From: Nectonema munidae
Lineage: Eukaryota > Nematomorpha > Nectonematoida > Nectonematidae
Direction: 5' to 3'
Length of the DNA stretch: 64,000 nt
NCBI GenBank assembly: GCA_030549495.1
Contig: JAUIRK010000953.1
Coordinates: 1,578,001 to 1,642,000, forward strand
Positions within the stretch are counted from its first letter, which is position 1, and each line of letters opens with the position of its first letter. The notes under the pieces are model-generated. The model was not told where the DNA came from, made no database searches, and saw only the letters and a list, made by a program, of their open reading frames with translations. A program made the position numbers and the translations under genes. This document shows, in pieces, positions 1 through 11,481 of this stretch.

Positions 1-2775
1 ACACTCAAATTTTTTGGACATCATACCTTCATAAACTAGAACTCAATTTAAACAACACCACCTTTGACACCAACTCAATCCTAAATATTGAAGCATCCGC
101 AACATTCATCAACAAAACCATATCATCATGCATTCAAGCATCCACCCCTAACCACCCAGAACACAAACGACATAACACATACTATTGGAACTCCCAACTC
201 ACACATCTCAAAAAGCAACTACGCAGCGACAAAATCTTTAAGATAATCACATTCAACCGCATCCATTGTATCATACTTCAATCTTAAGCGAAAATATAAA
301 CATGAAATCAGTCAAGCCAAAAGAAAATCATGGACCAAATTTTGTAGCCAAACACCCTCTAACCCATGGAACTTATTGAACAAAACCAGAAATACAAAGC
401 TAAACGCCTCTTTACCTCACCACTTACTTCCCAACTCAAACACAAACACACACATCAACCCTCACTTCCTTAACATACTATTTCTATCCGACAATGAAAA
501 CTCAGACAACCCCTTGAACACTATTATTAGGCAAAAGGTTCATCATAAACTCTCACACAACTCACCAATACCTTTTCAGCCCAATACCAAATCTGAACTT
601 GATCGTACAGTTCACGATATGAAATTAAAATCCTTTCAAAGTCTAGACCTCATCTCTCCCAAGCACATCAAAAAATCGTACCATATCTTACAACCTCACT
701 CATCAATATTTACAATGCATATTTAAAATTTAGCTTTTTTCCAAACATTTTGAAAATTAGCAAGCTAGTGCTAATCCCTAAACCCAACAGAAACATAAAC
801 GAAATTAAAAACTGGCGCCCCATCTCGATTTTACCGTCTCTTGGCAAAGTACTAGAACGAATTTTACGAAAAAGATTACTACACCACATTTGCAGAAACA
901 ATCTCATTCATCCCAATCAATTTGCCTATCACCCCAACAAAAATAAGGCCCTCTCATGCCTAACTCTCTTTTTGGAAAACGCACTATACCATTGCAAAAT
1001 CGCTAAAACAACCTTTTTCGACATTGATAATGCTTTCAACTCCGAATGGCATCCCGCAATTCTATTCAACTTAATGCAAAACAATTACCCTTTATACCTC
1101 AGCAAGTTCATTCAAAGCTATCTCAACAAATGCATACTAACCCTGCATCACAACAACAACACTTACATAAAACAACTCTCGCTTTCTGCCCCCAAGGCGG
1201 CTGCCTCTCAGGCATTTTATGGCTCGTCCTCATTAATGCACTTTTATATCACATTAATTCCAACTCACACTTCGCACAATGCTACGTCGTGCCATCATCT
1301 ACACCATTGACACCAGTAACCCAAATAAAATATCTGGGAGTCATTTTTCAATCAAACCTTAAATTTTCAGCACACATCAAAAACTTACACACTAAACTCA
1401 CACCTATCATTTTCTCTTTCAAGAAAGCCATCTCCTACAAATGGGGACTAACCCATAATTCAATACGGTATCCTCTACTGGGGTTTCTCCCTAAAGCTGC
1501 ATAACACTAGAATCATTCTAAATAAAATTCACCGTACCTGTCTCCTCACAATCACTAACGCGTATCCCACCACGCCTACCTCAAAACATGAACTTCTTAC
1601 ACACACTCTATCAATTCTATACAAACTACACTTAACTCTAGTGAAAACTTTCAAATCCATGCGCCCGTTCACGTTTTCACCACACTCTACTCAACTTCAT
1701 CCCTTATACTCTCATTTTACGAAACCATATATGCCAAGTACATACCAAACCTGGCTCACTATTCCATATCATCTGAAATCCATCCCATCTTCCATTTCAA
1801 CCCTTCAGATGGATTACCCTACACATTAACCATATGCAAACATAAAAACATTGCTACCAAGCTAATCAAAATGCAACGCACTAATCCCCACTTATTATAT
1901 AATATTTTCATCTTTACTGACGGTTCCAAATCATCTCACGATGCTACTGGCACATACGCCTTCTTAATAATCAACTCATTAACCCCCTTTTTCTCCGAAG
2001 TCCTTCACACCGACAACAACACTTCATCTTATGAAACAGAAGCGTTAGAAATTTTAGCCACTTGCAGCCATCTATTAGACAATAACGAAACATATCGCCA
2101 CAACTTTAGTCTCATCGATCTTTACACAGACGCTCAAAACATCATTAACAATCTCAATCTCAATCATAAAATTCCGCAGTCATGTTATAGCATAGCCACC
2201 AAACTCACCCGACTCGCTCAACATTTCAACATCACAATCACCTGCTCTCCCGGACATTCTACATGCACCGAAAACAACATTGTGGATCAATTATCCAAAA
2301 CATCAACATCGAACACAACCTCAATCATTGCACCCTCTATCCTCCATCAAATTTTCAACACACACATCCATCTTGAACAATTGGTCATTCCTCAACATTT
2401 CTCCTCCTCTAATCAATTTTGCGACTAATAATAAAAGCATTTTTCTCGCACGCAACACAATTAGATGGCTCTCTTTTCACTGCCCAACTAATTCTTATTT
2501 TTACAAGTTCAAACTACACAACAACCTACTTTGCCGTTTTAGTTGCACAGAAAGTGAAACACCAATACACATCATCCTTCTATGCCCCATCTTTCATAAC
2601 ACACGAACCAAACTACTCAAAGTTTGCCACTTATATTTCAATGGAATCCCCAAATCCCTTTATGACTTTCTATATAACCCTTCATTTCTCCAAGAACTCT
2701 CAATCCTGATAAACACAATAGAACCAATTCTTAAAGCACACCAAAATCTTACCTCTCCATCATCCAACTCCTAAT
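1..2775 (+). mobile_element. Decayed non-LTR retrotransposon (LINE) of the I/Jockey type with RNase H
   Basis: The window opens inside a LINE. Positions 60-260 encode the linker between endonuclease and reverse transcriptase (YYWNSQLTHLKKQLRSDK). Reverse transcriptase follows at about 750-1450: NWRPIS near 813, a degraded FFDIDNAF (family FLDIEKAF) near 1015, QGGCLSGILW near 1190 and the thumb motif IKYLGVIFQ near 1330. The catalytic YADD box expected between the last two motifs is missing, so this part looks deleted. RNase H lies at 1871-2300 and keeps its acidic residues: D in FTDGS, E in YETEALE, D in TDAQ and D in NNIVDQLSK. A cysteine/histidine tail (CRFSC..H..LLC) follows near 2530. The pieces lie in several reading frames, so the copy is dead. 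The 5' endonuclease is outside the window. LINEs with RNase H suggest the I group; the clade is an inference. Confidence 0.85.
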
Positions 2776-3530
2776 TCCACATATCACCTCTTAAATACAA
2801 CACTTTTACATTTTTTTTCTTTTTTATTTGCTCCTTTAGAACATAACAAATAATTCGATTTCCGTAACATAGAAACAACCAATCAAAGCCATCCAAAATC
2901 CGTTCTCAGTTCAAAGTTTTTTTTCTGATAAATCATTCGTGATGTTTATTGTTCAATTACAAAAAGTTGTCCATCTTCTTCATATAAAAGATTCTCTCTT
3001 TTACGCAAAAAAAAAAGATGGACAAATTCAATTTAAATTAAAAAATATCTTGATAGTGACTAAATTCTCACATTGGCATCTGTGTCATTTTTGATAACTC
3101 TGACTAAATTTTTAGATTTCCTACCCATCTAAGTTAAATCATCTTTGTAATCCTAGATGATAAGCTATAGATATAAAGATTTTTCATTTGTAAAAGAGGA
3201 GCTTCTTTTTCACAGTCAAAATATTTTTTGAAGTACCCAATATTAGATCATTACACCACTTCCTAGTTTATTAGAATATGGTAGATCTTCCATTTAGTCA
3301 AGATACATTTTTTTTAATAATTTCTTTTGATCACACCTTTTCTTTTCAATTAGTTTTCAGATTCCTTCTCTCATACTAATCTTCAAAAGATTTTATAATA
3401 CGTTTCTTTTTTTTAAATAAATATTTCATACTCAAGATGATTGAAGAAAGTATTATAAACCAAAATATACAATAAAAGTATATTTATATTATATAACTAA
3501 TATACAACGATTTTTTGAAAAAAATTTACA
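2776..3530. other. AT-rich sequence after the LINE
   Basis: This is probably LINE 3' untranslated sequence followed by host DNA. An A-run at 3007-3016 could mark the LINE 3' end, but I could not fix the boundary. No gene is seen. Confidence 0.4.
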
Positions 3531-3787
3531 AAACTGATTTTGAGGCATATATTACTAAGTCAATTGCCACTTCCCGATATTTTTTAACCATATTAGCCAA
3601 AATGGAGTACAGAAATAAAATAAGCATAGTCGATTTGGTATAAAAACAGATATTTATTTGAAAATATTTTTGAAGACAGTATCTAGAAGTAAAGCGCAAA
3701 TCTGATTGAAGCTTTTAGATATTTTAAAACCATTAATGCCAAACTTGAGTCCAAAAATGAAACCAGCATTAAAGCATGTCAAGATTT

Positions 3788-3835
3788 TTGACACGACCCA
3801 TTGAAGGGTCGGGACCCATACTTTGAAAAACGCTG
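3788..3835 (+). mobile_element. Solo hAT-type terminal fragment
   Basis: The sequence ends 'ctttgaaaaacgctg' and carries 'acgacccattgaagggtcgg'. It closely matches the right end of the element at 7714-7926, in the same orientation. Only one end is seen here. Confidence 0.5.
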
Positions 3836-3849
3836 CCCTACAGCATACT

Positions 3850-4010
3850 CTATGGGTGGCATGGCATGTTGGTTGAGATGGTGGACTCAACACGGAAGCC
3901 TATGGATTCGATTCCACATCGATACCAATTTGTTCATAGTTTGACATAAGCGGTACATTAGTGCCTTGTCAATGGAAACACACCCATGGTACCTTTATCT
4001 TACCTTTTAC
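3850..4010 (+). repeat. tRNA-derived SINE, divergent copy (family A)
   Basis: A box-like 'gttggttgagatggtgg' is followed about 30 bases later by a B box 'ggattcgattcca', then a tail 'gtgccttgtcaatggaaaca' and 'cccatggtacctttatctta'. The same order is found at 12852-13067 (minus) and 32350-32510 (plus). Confidence 0.6.
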
Positions 4011-4829
4011 TCAAAATTGAAAAATTTGCTACATAATTAACATAAGAGAGAAAGGAGACAAAATAAACTAATAAAGCAATTTTCACTATTTTAAAATGAA
4101 ACTGTCTGTTCTCAGAATAATTTCAAAATAATAGAAGGCATAAAAAATGAGAGTTTATTTGATATTTTCAGGTTTTTATAAGCAGCAAAGCCAACGTTGG
4201 AGTAGCTAACCTTATAGGGTGATTTGGCCCTTGCCTTTGTAAAACGCCCCCTAACACTAATAGGGTTAATGAGCAAATAAATTTCTTCTTATAAAAAATT
4301 AAAAAGTTTTTAATAAATATAATTTAATTAATGCATAAAAAATTTTAAAAAGTGACGAAAAATTTTTATTATAAGAATGTTTTTTTCAAGTTTTTGGATT
4401 TTTAAATTTTGGTATATAATAATAGTTCTGGCAAGCCGCAAAATTCATGTTGTTTGAGATGTAAACCACAAAATTGAGTTTTCCTTTTAGACATTTTGAC
4501 ACCCTATTTGCAAAAATTGAGTACGGAAATGAAATCTGCATGATTGATATAAAAATATATTATAATATTTAAAATTTGAATAATATTCTTGGACTCAATT
4601 TTCAGGTGAAAACCGAACATTTGATTGATATTTTCATTAACTTTCACACCCTAATTACGAAAACTGAGTCAAGAAATTAAATAAGCATGGTCGATTTGGT
4701 ATAAAAAAAATTTTTTTTATTTAAAATTCGAATAATATTCTTAGAGAAAAATTTGAGATGTAAATCGCAAAATTAATTTTTACTTTTAGACATTTATTTT
4801 ATCATCGATCAAATCTTGATTGACATTTG

Positions 4830-6140
4830 CTACAAAATTGCAATCTTTATTGGAAAAATATGTATATATAAGTGTTCTGTGTTTCAATATATATATGATT
4901 ATAAAATTTTAAGATCTAATGTAAACACTAAGTTATATGCTATAGACATTATAATATAAAAATTTTGTTTAAAAAATGTAGATTTGATTTTGATTGACAG
5001 TTTTTGACAGGATATTCAACTACGGTGAAAATAGTATCAAAAAATGCAGCTAACGATTTTAGAAAAAGTCATAAAGTTTGAAGGGACCTAATTCAGTCAA
5101 TTTTGTACAATAGAAATTTTAGTGGATGGAGGGGGCCATAAAATAGCCCCTCCCCCATCACTGATAGGGTTAATGGCTAGCAGTAGACCATATTCCATAT
5201 TCCACAACCTGACATACTGTAGGTGGTCAAAGCGCCGAGAAAGAAGGAAGACAAGAATATACTGAAAGCAATGGGCCTATAACATTTCATCAATTTAGAG
5301 AACGAAGTACCAATATGAGATCATTTTCGTCAAGCATGAGAAGACGGATTTCTTTGAGAACTTCAAACAACGACGAAAGCAAGATAATGAAAGACCATTC
5401 AAGTAAGGGATGATACAAAAATGACGTCCGCCAAAATTTTTACCACTCCTGCTCTATTTTTTAAAACAGAGCATCTAGAATTATTTTATCCCCCATCCAG
5501 GTAGGGGATGTCATATATTTATGATCCCTAACGATTATTGAAATAAATAAGGAAAGCATTGAAACTTATCCCAAAAATCTAGAAGTTTGCACTACAGAAA
5601 TCTTGTTCAAATTGAAAGAAAGTGCAAAGAATATACATGATAACTGAATAATTTTTAAAAAGTTGTGGATATCTTAGTATCCAAGACCTATTTTTATACA
5701 AGTAAAATACGCTGATTCAAGATATGAAATCCCCTTTTTCGCTATAACCCACCATTTTTTGTGATACACCAATCTTCCGCTAAAATGGTCTCGGATAATA
5801 TGCGACGGGATCTTGGACCCCAAAATAATACGACAAACACCGAATCTCGCGGTTTCTCGCATATTCATGCCTTTCTCGTTCTCAGGCGAGATCCAAGATG
5901 GCGCACATAACGGATGCTAAAATGCGCTCTCACTCAATATGCGGTAGGTGTTTCTGATCCCAACGTGCGCATTATTTAACGAAAGAATGGTGTAAGACTT
6001 TAAAAAAAGTATAATTCATTTATTTTATTGTTACATGAGTAAAAAAATTGATATAAAAAAAGAAGAAAAATAAAAGGATTATAATTATTATGAAATGAAA
6101 ACCCTCATATAGTACTATAAAATACGCATTAGTAATAAAT
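4830..6140. other. AT-rich intergenic sequence with short repeats
   Basis: No gene is recognised. A segment at 5155-5176 (actgatagggttaatgg) echoes one at 4254-4275 (actaatagggttaatga). Positions 5485-5524 match 17077-17117. An open frame on the minus strand at 5674-5868 has no recognisable features. Confidence 0.4.
5485..5524 (+). repeat. Dispersed repeat motif, copy 1
   Basis: The motif runs from a C-rich 'ccccatccaggtagggg' into 'atgtcatatatttatgatcc'. It is shared with 17077-17117, which suggests ends or bodies of one unidentified repeat family. Confidence 0.4.
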
Positions 6141-6143
6141 ATT

Positions 6144-7300
6144 TTAAAAAGTTGTGAGCTTGAATTTTCTGGCTGTTGTTGACTTTCGTTTTTTGTTTAT
6201 CACTCTGATCTGAAGTGTCCAACAGTAATCTGCTAGCATTGTTGCACTCCATCGGCCTTGATATAGTGACTCCATCACTGAAATGTCCTGATGGAAACGT
6301 TCCCCGTGTTCATTACTAACAGAACCTGGGTTTTCAGAAAAGAAATCAAGATGAGAGTGGAGGAGATTCATCTTTAGTGACATTTGCACCCAATTGTTTA
6401 TAGGCATTGATGCAGTTTTCTACAATTTGAACATAGTCGTTAGACTTATTATTGCCAAGCAAATTAGCCACAATAGATTTAAAGGCCGCCCATGCCTTTT
6501 TTCAACAGCATTCAATAAAGTCTGGAAGGTTATACCAGCAATCACTTTTTTTTATTTGTGGACCTATGAACACTCCCTCTTTTACTTTAGCATAACTCAA
6601 CTTTTGGAACATTTTGCATATTTGAAAGCTTCTGATTCAATATTTAGCGTCTTCACAAAGTTCTTCATGAAGCCCAACTTGATGTGGACGGGTGGAATGA
6701 GCACTTTATTTTTTTCAATCAATGGCATACGAAGAGCATTTTTCTCCTGGCTGAAATGAATTTCTAATTGGCCAAATCTTTTTCACGTAGTGTTGCTTTC
6801 TATCTATACTATCCCATCCGCATAAAACAGCAGTACTTTGTGTATCCTATCTGCAAGCCCATTAAAATGTTAACAACCTTCAAATCACCACAGATGAACC
6901 ATTTATATTGACGATACTTTATTTTTTCAAGAAGAAATGACATGCTTTCATAAGTTTCTTTAAGATGAATAGAACATCACACAGCAATGGAATAATATTG
7001 CTTTCAAGCTTGTTTTAAATGAATCAATGAATAATCGCTATTCTTCAGTAAAGTCTTCAATCTCAAGGCTTGCCATAAGTCCCTCAATGTCTGAGCAGTA
7101 GGAAAGTGTGTCATTCATCGCGAAGAATTTATCAAGTTTCTTATGTCTGTTACGAAAACGCGAAATAGTTGTGCCAGGTGCCAGCAAATTAAATTATTTG
7201 AGATGTGATTTGAGTAATTCGGCCTGACCTTTTGTTAAAGCCAAATCTCGGACAAGGCCAGAAAGATCCTGTATTATTCACTAAATGTATATCCTTTTCA
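6144..7300 (-). pseudogene. Broken copy of a multicopy protein family (LHSHLDFF / GERFHQDI motifs)
   Basis: Read on the minus strand from about 7200 to 6144, the pieces give RNRHKKLDKFF, RLFIDSFKTSLKAILFH, LKETYESMSFLLEKIKY, KWFICGDLKVVNILMGLQ, then VLIPPVHIKLGFMKNFVKTL, KVKEGVFIGPQI, AWAAFKSIVANLLGNN, and finally MSLKMNLLHSHLDFF, EHGERFHQDISVMES and QGRWSATMLADYCWTL. I recognise this motif order from an uncharacterised multicopy family in arthropod and Hydra genomes. Its function is unknown to me, and it looks carried by mobile DNA. The copy is broken in several places and cannot be functional. The 3' part (6144-6407) is the longest unbroken piece. Naming rests on memory of the family, not on a search. 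Confidence 0.6.
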
Positions 7301-7713
7301 GCCGTGTAGTCATTGTCAGAATCATAGCTGGAAACAGAAGTTGAATGTTCTTTTTCTTCTTCATCAATTGTGTAATTTGTTCGTGGTATTGGACAACTTA
7401 TAGAATTATGAGGAACTGGTTTTGAAACGGCATCAAAGTCCGGGTATTTTACAGAATGACGAGTTTATATGGAAAGCCGATAACATTCGTTAAACAAAAA
7501 TAGCAGTCAGTAAAGTGGTTGCTTGACTCTCATCATATCGTTGCAACTCCGATGATTGTTCTTCATCACTTTTCTTATCCAACCTCGCAAGCTGTATGCA
7601 CACGCCAAACAAACAAATTTTGGTGCCCAAGGCTTACACGTATCAACTTTTGAATCAAATTATAATTCATATGCTTTTTTTAAAAAATGTGTAAACTTTT
7701 TGCGATTGAATTT

Positions 7714-7926
7714 CAGCGTTTTTCAAACTTTTTTTACTGCAACCCATAGCAAGAACCACAATTTGCATCGCGACCCATAATACTTAAAGTGTTATAAGAT
7801 AAACTCTGGTCACTAGGTTCATTTATTCAGCATCGACTATTTATATGTCCATTCTTTTTTGACACGACCCATTTTATTTTTCCGCGACCCACTGAAGGGT
7901 CGGGACCCTCAGTTTGAAAAACGCTG
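7714..7926. mobile_element. hAT-like MITE, 213 bp
   Basis: It is bounded by 16-bp inverted ends, 'cagcgtttttcaaact' at 7714 and 'agtttgaaaaacgctg' ending at 7926. Next to both ends lies 'gcgaccca', the layout common in hAT elements. A clear 8-bp target duplication was not seen, so one edge may be slightly off. The right end also occurs alone at 3788-3835. Confidence 0.6.
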
Positions 7927-9040
7927 TGTTAGAAGACCGTAAACATAACAAAACAAATCTGGTGAATTTACACAGCCTCTAGATGTCATAATTTTTAATT
8001 AATCTTAAAATAAAAGAAAAGATTTGTATTTAATGATGTTCAAAGAATAGATTTTAAATATTTTAATGTCTTACTTTAGCTAAAAATGTTTCCCCATAAA
8101 ATAATGCTGTTGTATTAAATTAGAAATAAAAAACTACACCAAAAACAGTCAAAATCATGCAAGATATCTATAGCTTGTTAATCAGTGACTTTTTCATTCG
8201 TTGAAGGGAGCTTTATATTTTGAATCGCCCTTTTAGTTTTTTTATTCACACATTCAGTAGTGTTTGAATTCGTTTATTATATGGCTTCTTCACATTTCTA
8301 CCGGCATCTATGATGTCCTTGTCAGAAAACAAAGAGTTATTTTTAATCATTATAGAGCTGAAAATGATTTGTAAATAAATAGAGATTTGAATTTAATTAA
8401 GCCTTTATTTCCACGAATGAGTTCCGTCTCTACGCCATTCTATGAGTGGTCCATTATTTGATTATTATTAAAGAGCTCAGGAATAATATTGAGTCTAAAA
8501 ATAATGGACACCTTTAAATCACGGACATTGCTTACATACACTTAGCTGCACGAAAGGGCATATTGTATTTATCTTTAAAAATTGTGATATCTATGGCCCC
8601 CATTAAAAGTTTTTTCAAATGGAAAAGTAAAATTAAACTGAGTATGATTTCAGTATCGTGTCAAATCCATCTTAAATAATTTTTAGCCTTTGGCTGTAGA
8701 ATATAAGAAAATTGAAATCTAAACACTTCAATAAAATTTTTTTTTAAATAGTTAGATTTTTTTTTAAAAATGATAAATAGAAGTAGTTAGAAGTTTTAGA
8801 GAATTTCCATTTTGACTTAGACATCAATAAATTTTAAAGTAGAAAAAGAATAGCTATCATTTTTAAAATAATTTTAAAGGATTTGTATCTATAACTCAAC
8901 CATAAAACAAGTAAAGTAATAAAGAAAGTTTACTCACAATGCAAACAAGTTTTAAATGATAAAAAAGGCGTAGAAAGAATTGGATTTGATCAAAATGAAT
9001 TATATTTGCAAAGCCTACTCAATATTTCTAAATAATAATA
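7927..9040. other. Intergenic, no gene seen
   Basis: The stretch is AT-rich with no open frame of interest. It lies beyond the 3' end of the HADHA-like gene. Confidence 0.5.
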
Positions 9041-9041
9041 A

Positions 9042-9047
9042 TTTATT
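9042..9047 (-). promoter_or_regulatory. Likely poly(A) signal of the HADHA-like gene
   Basis: The minus strand reads AATAAA about 105 bases after the stop codon at 9151. It is the first canonical hexamer noticed there. Confidence 0.5.
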
Positions 9048-9150
9048 CAAATGGCTAGCCTAAACAATAACTTAAAAGTTTTATAAAAAATAAGTGTAAA
9101 AATAGAAAACAAGTGGAAAAGAGATGGAAGCGGTGCGCTGTGTATGTGAT

Positions 9151-11481
9151 TCAATGAAACTTCAAGGATGAATCTTTCGCATGATCCAATAAAAGTTGAC
9201 AAGGAGAATATGCAGGCGTTGAATGCTGTTGTTCCAATTTTTGCAGCTGGGTTACAACTCTTTTAGCAGAGATCTTGTCGATGTAAGCAAAAGGTCCGCC
9301 CAAAAAGGGTGGAAAGCCTAGGCCATAGACAGCACCGATGTCTCCAGCTTTTGCATCGACTAACACACCCTCCTCAAGACACATTGCACATTCGTTGAGT
9401 AATCGTAAAACAATCCTATCAATAAGCTCAGAGTTCTGAGATACACTTTTGCACGAAATTTGATTTCTTTTGATTATTTCAATCGCCGTTGGGTTTTCTT
9501 CGCGTTTTTTCTTCGCAAAGAATGAATAAAATTTGTTAGCGGAATCATACTTATAAATTCCTCCTTTCACTTTACTCTTTTTACCTAAAATGCCGGCTTG
9601 CACCAGAGATTGTAGTAGAGAAGAATCGTGGACAGAAAATCTCTTACCAAAAACATTTTTCAAGTAGGAAGCAATGTGCTCTGCAACATCAAGCCCAACT
9701 TCATCAATCAAAGAAATGGTGCCAATGGGAAAGCCAAAGGAAAGAGAACTCTCATCAATAAAATGAGGTGATATTCCACACTGTAATAGAAAGACAACTT
9801 CATCCAGAGCAGCAGCTAAGATGCGAGTAGTGTAGAATCCGGGAGAGTCATTAACCACTATCATAAGTTTAGACTGACTTGCTCCCAGCAACAGAGCTCT
9901 ATTCAGGGTCTCTTGAGACGTATTCTTACTCCTAACGACTTCCAGTAGTTGCATTCTATGAACCGGAGAAAAGTAGTGCATGCCAATCACATTTTCAGGC
10001 CGCTTGCATCCTGCTGCGATTTCCGTGATTGAGATGGCAGAGGTATTGGAAGCAAAAACGCAATCTTTGTTATTATGCTGTGTTAGATCTTCAAAGGTGG
10101 ACAAAACTTTGCGCTTGACGTTTAAATCTTCAGCAACTGCTTCTATAACAACATCCACTTTTTCAAGATTTCGTGATGATAAGCTTAGAGAAGAGTTTAT
10201 TTTGGAAAAGGTCTTTTCTTTCTCAAAAGCAGAAAGTTTTCTTCGTGATACTCTTTGCGTTAACAACTTATCAATTTGAGTTAGAGCGGAGTTTAAAGCT
10301 GCTTCATTTTGATCTAGCAGATTAACAGTTTTGATTTTGGAGGAAAGACTTGTGACAAACGCAATACCTGAGCCCATGAGGCCAGCACCAACAACAAAAA
10401 CATTGGAAACTGCCTTATCAGTCTTTTTAGCAGCATTTTTCTTGCAGGAAACTTGAGAATGATAGAGGTGTCTAAGAGCTTTACTTTCTTCTGACATCGC
10501 TAATTGTGCAAAGGATCTGGCTTCAGCATCATAACACAATTTAAGATCCTTGAAATGATCTTGTTGCTTAAGGAGTTGTAGGAGTTTAAGAGGCGCAGGA
10601 TACAAACCTTTTGTTTTCGCCATGATAGATGAATGAATACGTTTATAAAAGTACGTCTTTATAAATGGCACTTTCAAGAAGAGTCTTACGATATTTTCAA
10701 AATAAGATAATTTTACTCCGCCACGCTTAAAATCTTTTGTGCTCAAATCAAGTGCCACTTTTATCGCCAATTCCTCTAAATATTTCATCGTATTTTCATC
10801 ACTAGACCTCGCTCCTTCTCCTAATTCACTAACGACTTCATCGACCAGGCCCAGCTTTTTCGCTTGAACAGCGGTAATTGATTTACCAGTTAGCAACAAA
10901 TCGGTACCCTTAATCACATTATTGCATAATCTAGGCAAGCGAACGGTTCCACCAGCACCAGGTATAATACCCAGCATGATTTCAGGTTGACCTATCACAG
11001 TATTCTTGTTTTTAACAGCGATTCGATAGTGACAGGCTAGTGCAAGCTCATTTCCGCCTCCTAGGCATGAACCCATAATTGCAGCTATAATCGGCTTTTT
11101 GCTCTGCTCAATTTCACTGAAGGATGTTTGGCCATGTGAAGCCAATGCGTACAAAGCATCCTCACTTTGACAGCTATCAATCATTTTGATGTCAGCGCCA
11201 GCAATGAAGGAATTTGCTTTACCCGACATGATGACCCCAGCCTTAATTTCTGGTGAATTTTTAATCTGCTTGAAAGCTTCGTCTATTTCCCGTATAACTG
11301 TGGAGTTGAGAATATTAACACTCGAAGCAGTATCATTTAACTTTATAAAGCCAACGCCATTTTTAATTTCAAACTTAACACAATCAGTTTTGGCCGTTGA
11401 AAATAGGTTTACGCCTTTATAAAGTCTACAAGATGACACGGTTCCACGAATTAAAGGCGCATATTTACACGAGGTAAACAT
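9151..11481 (-). CDS. HADHA: Mitochondrial trifunctional enzyme subunit alpha (long-chain enoyl-CoA hydratase / 3-hydroxyacyl-CoA dehydrogenase)
   Basis: An intact 776-residue protein (human HADHA has 763) encoded without introns. The frame stays open upstream to 11634, but I chose the Met at 11481 because it starts a basic, Ser-rich mitochondrial presequence (MFTSCKYAPLIRGTVSSCR); the upstream extension is hydrophobic and family-atypical. Residues about 35-290 form the enoyl-CoA hydratase domain with oxyanion-hole GSCLGGG, SFIAGADI, and Glu145 and Glu167 at the catalytic positions (GGNELA, GQPEIMLG). Residues about 360-545 are the NAD-binding dehydrogenase with the Rossmann loop GAGLMGSG, and MHYFSPVH supplies the catalytic His near 502. 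Two C-terminal dehydrogenase domains follow (DSPGFYTTRIL; GLGFPPFLGGPFAYID), and the end SPCQLLLDHA matches human FTPCQLLADHA. It would work in the mitochondrial matrix and inner membrane with a beta subunit, which is not encoded nearby. Absence of introns in a 2.3-kb animal gene suggests a retrocopy that kept its frame, or intron loss. Confidence 0.93.
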   Translation of the reverse strand: MFTSCKYAPLIRGTVSSCRLYKGVNLFSTAKTDCVKFEIKNGVGFIKLNDTASSVNILNSTVIREIDEAFKQIKNSPEIKAGVIMSGKANSFIAGADIKMIDSCQSEDALYALASHGQTSFSEIEQSKKPIIAAIMGSCLGGGNELALACHYRIAVKNKNTVIGQPEIMLGIIPGAGGTVRLPRLCNNVIKGTDLLLTGKSITAVQAKKLGLVDEVVSELGEGARSSDENTMKYLEELAIKVALDLSTKDFKRGGVKLSYFENIVRLFLKVPFIKTYFYKRIHSSIMAKTKGLYPAPLKLLQLLKQQDHFKDLKLCYDAEARSFAQLAMSEESKALRHLYHSQVSCKKNAAKKTDKAVSNVFVVGAGLMGSGIAFVTSLSSKIKTVNLLDQNEAALNSALTQIDKLLTQRVSRRKLSAFEKEKTFSKINSSLSLSSRNLEKVDVVIEAVAEDLNVKRKVLSTFEDLTQHNNKDCVFASNTSAISITEIAAGCKRPENVIGMHYFSPVHRMQLLEVVRSKNTSQETLNRALLLGASQSKLMIVVNDSPGFYTTRILAAALDEVVFLLQCGISPHFIDESSLSFGFPIGTISLIDEVGLDVAEHIASYLKNVFGKRFSVHDSSLLQSLVQAGILGKKSKVKGGIYKYDSANKFYSFFAKKKREENPTAIEIIKRNQISCKSVSQNSELIDRIVLRLLNECAMCLEEGVLVDAKAGDIGAVYGLGFPPFLGGPFAYIDKISAKRVVTQLQKLEQQHSTPAYSPCQLLLDHAKDSSLKFH

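Larger units (their letters stand above)
3540..4830 (+). repeat. Degenerate tandem repeat, unit about 150 bp, at least four to five copies
   Basis: Related units share, in order, a 'gtaaaccgcaaaattgag' segment, 'ttttagacattttgacaccc', 'aaaattgagtacggaaatga' and 'gcatggtcgatttggtataa'. Copies begin near 3555 and 3675 and again near 4458, 4604 and 4757. The last three are contiguous at 146-153 bp spacing. The array is interrupted by a hAT end and a SINE (3788-4010). The copies differ by substitutions and indels, so it is old. Confidence 0.55.

Noticed and set aside
5674-5868. Minus-strand frame MNMRETARFGVCRIIL...
   Set aside because: No recognisable motif, no splice context and no sign of conservation available.
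9980-11422. Plus-strand open frames inside the HADHA-like gene
   Set aside because: They are antisense shadows of a conserved coding frame.
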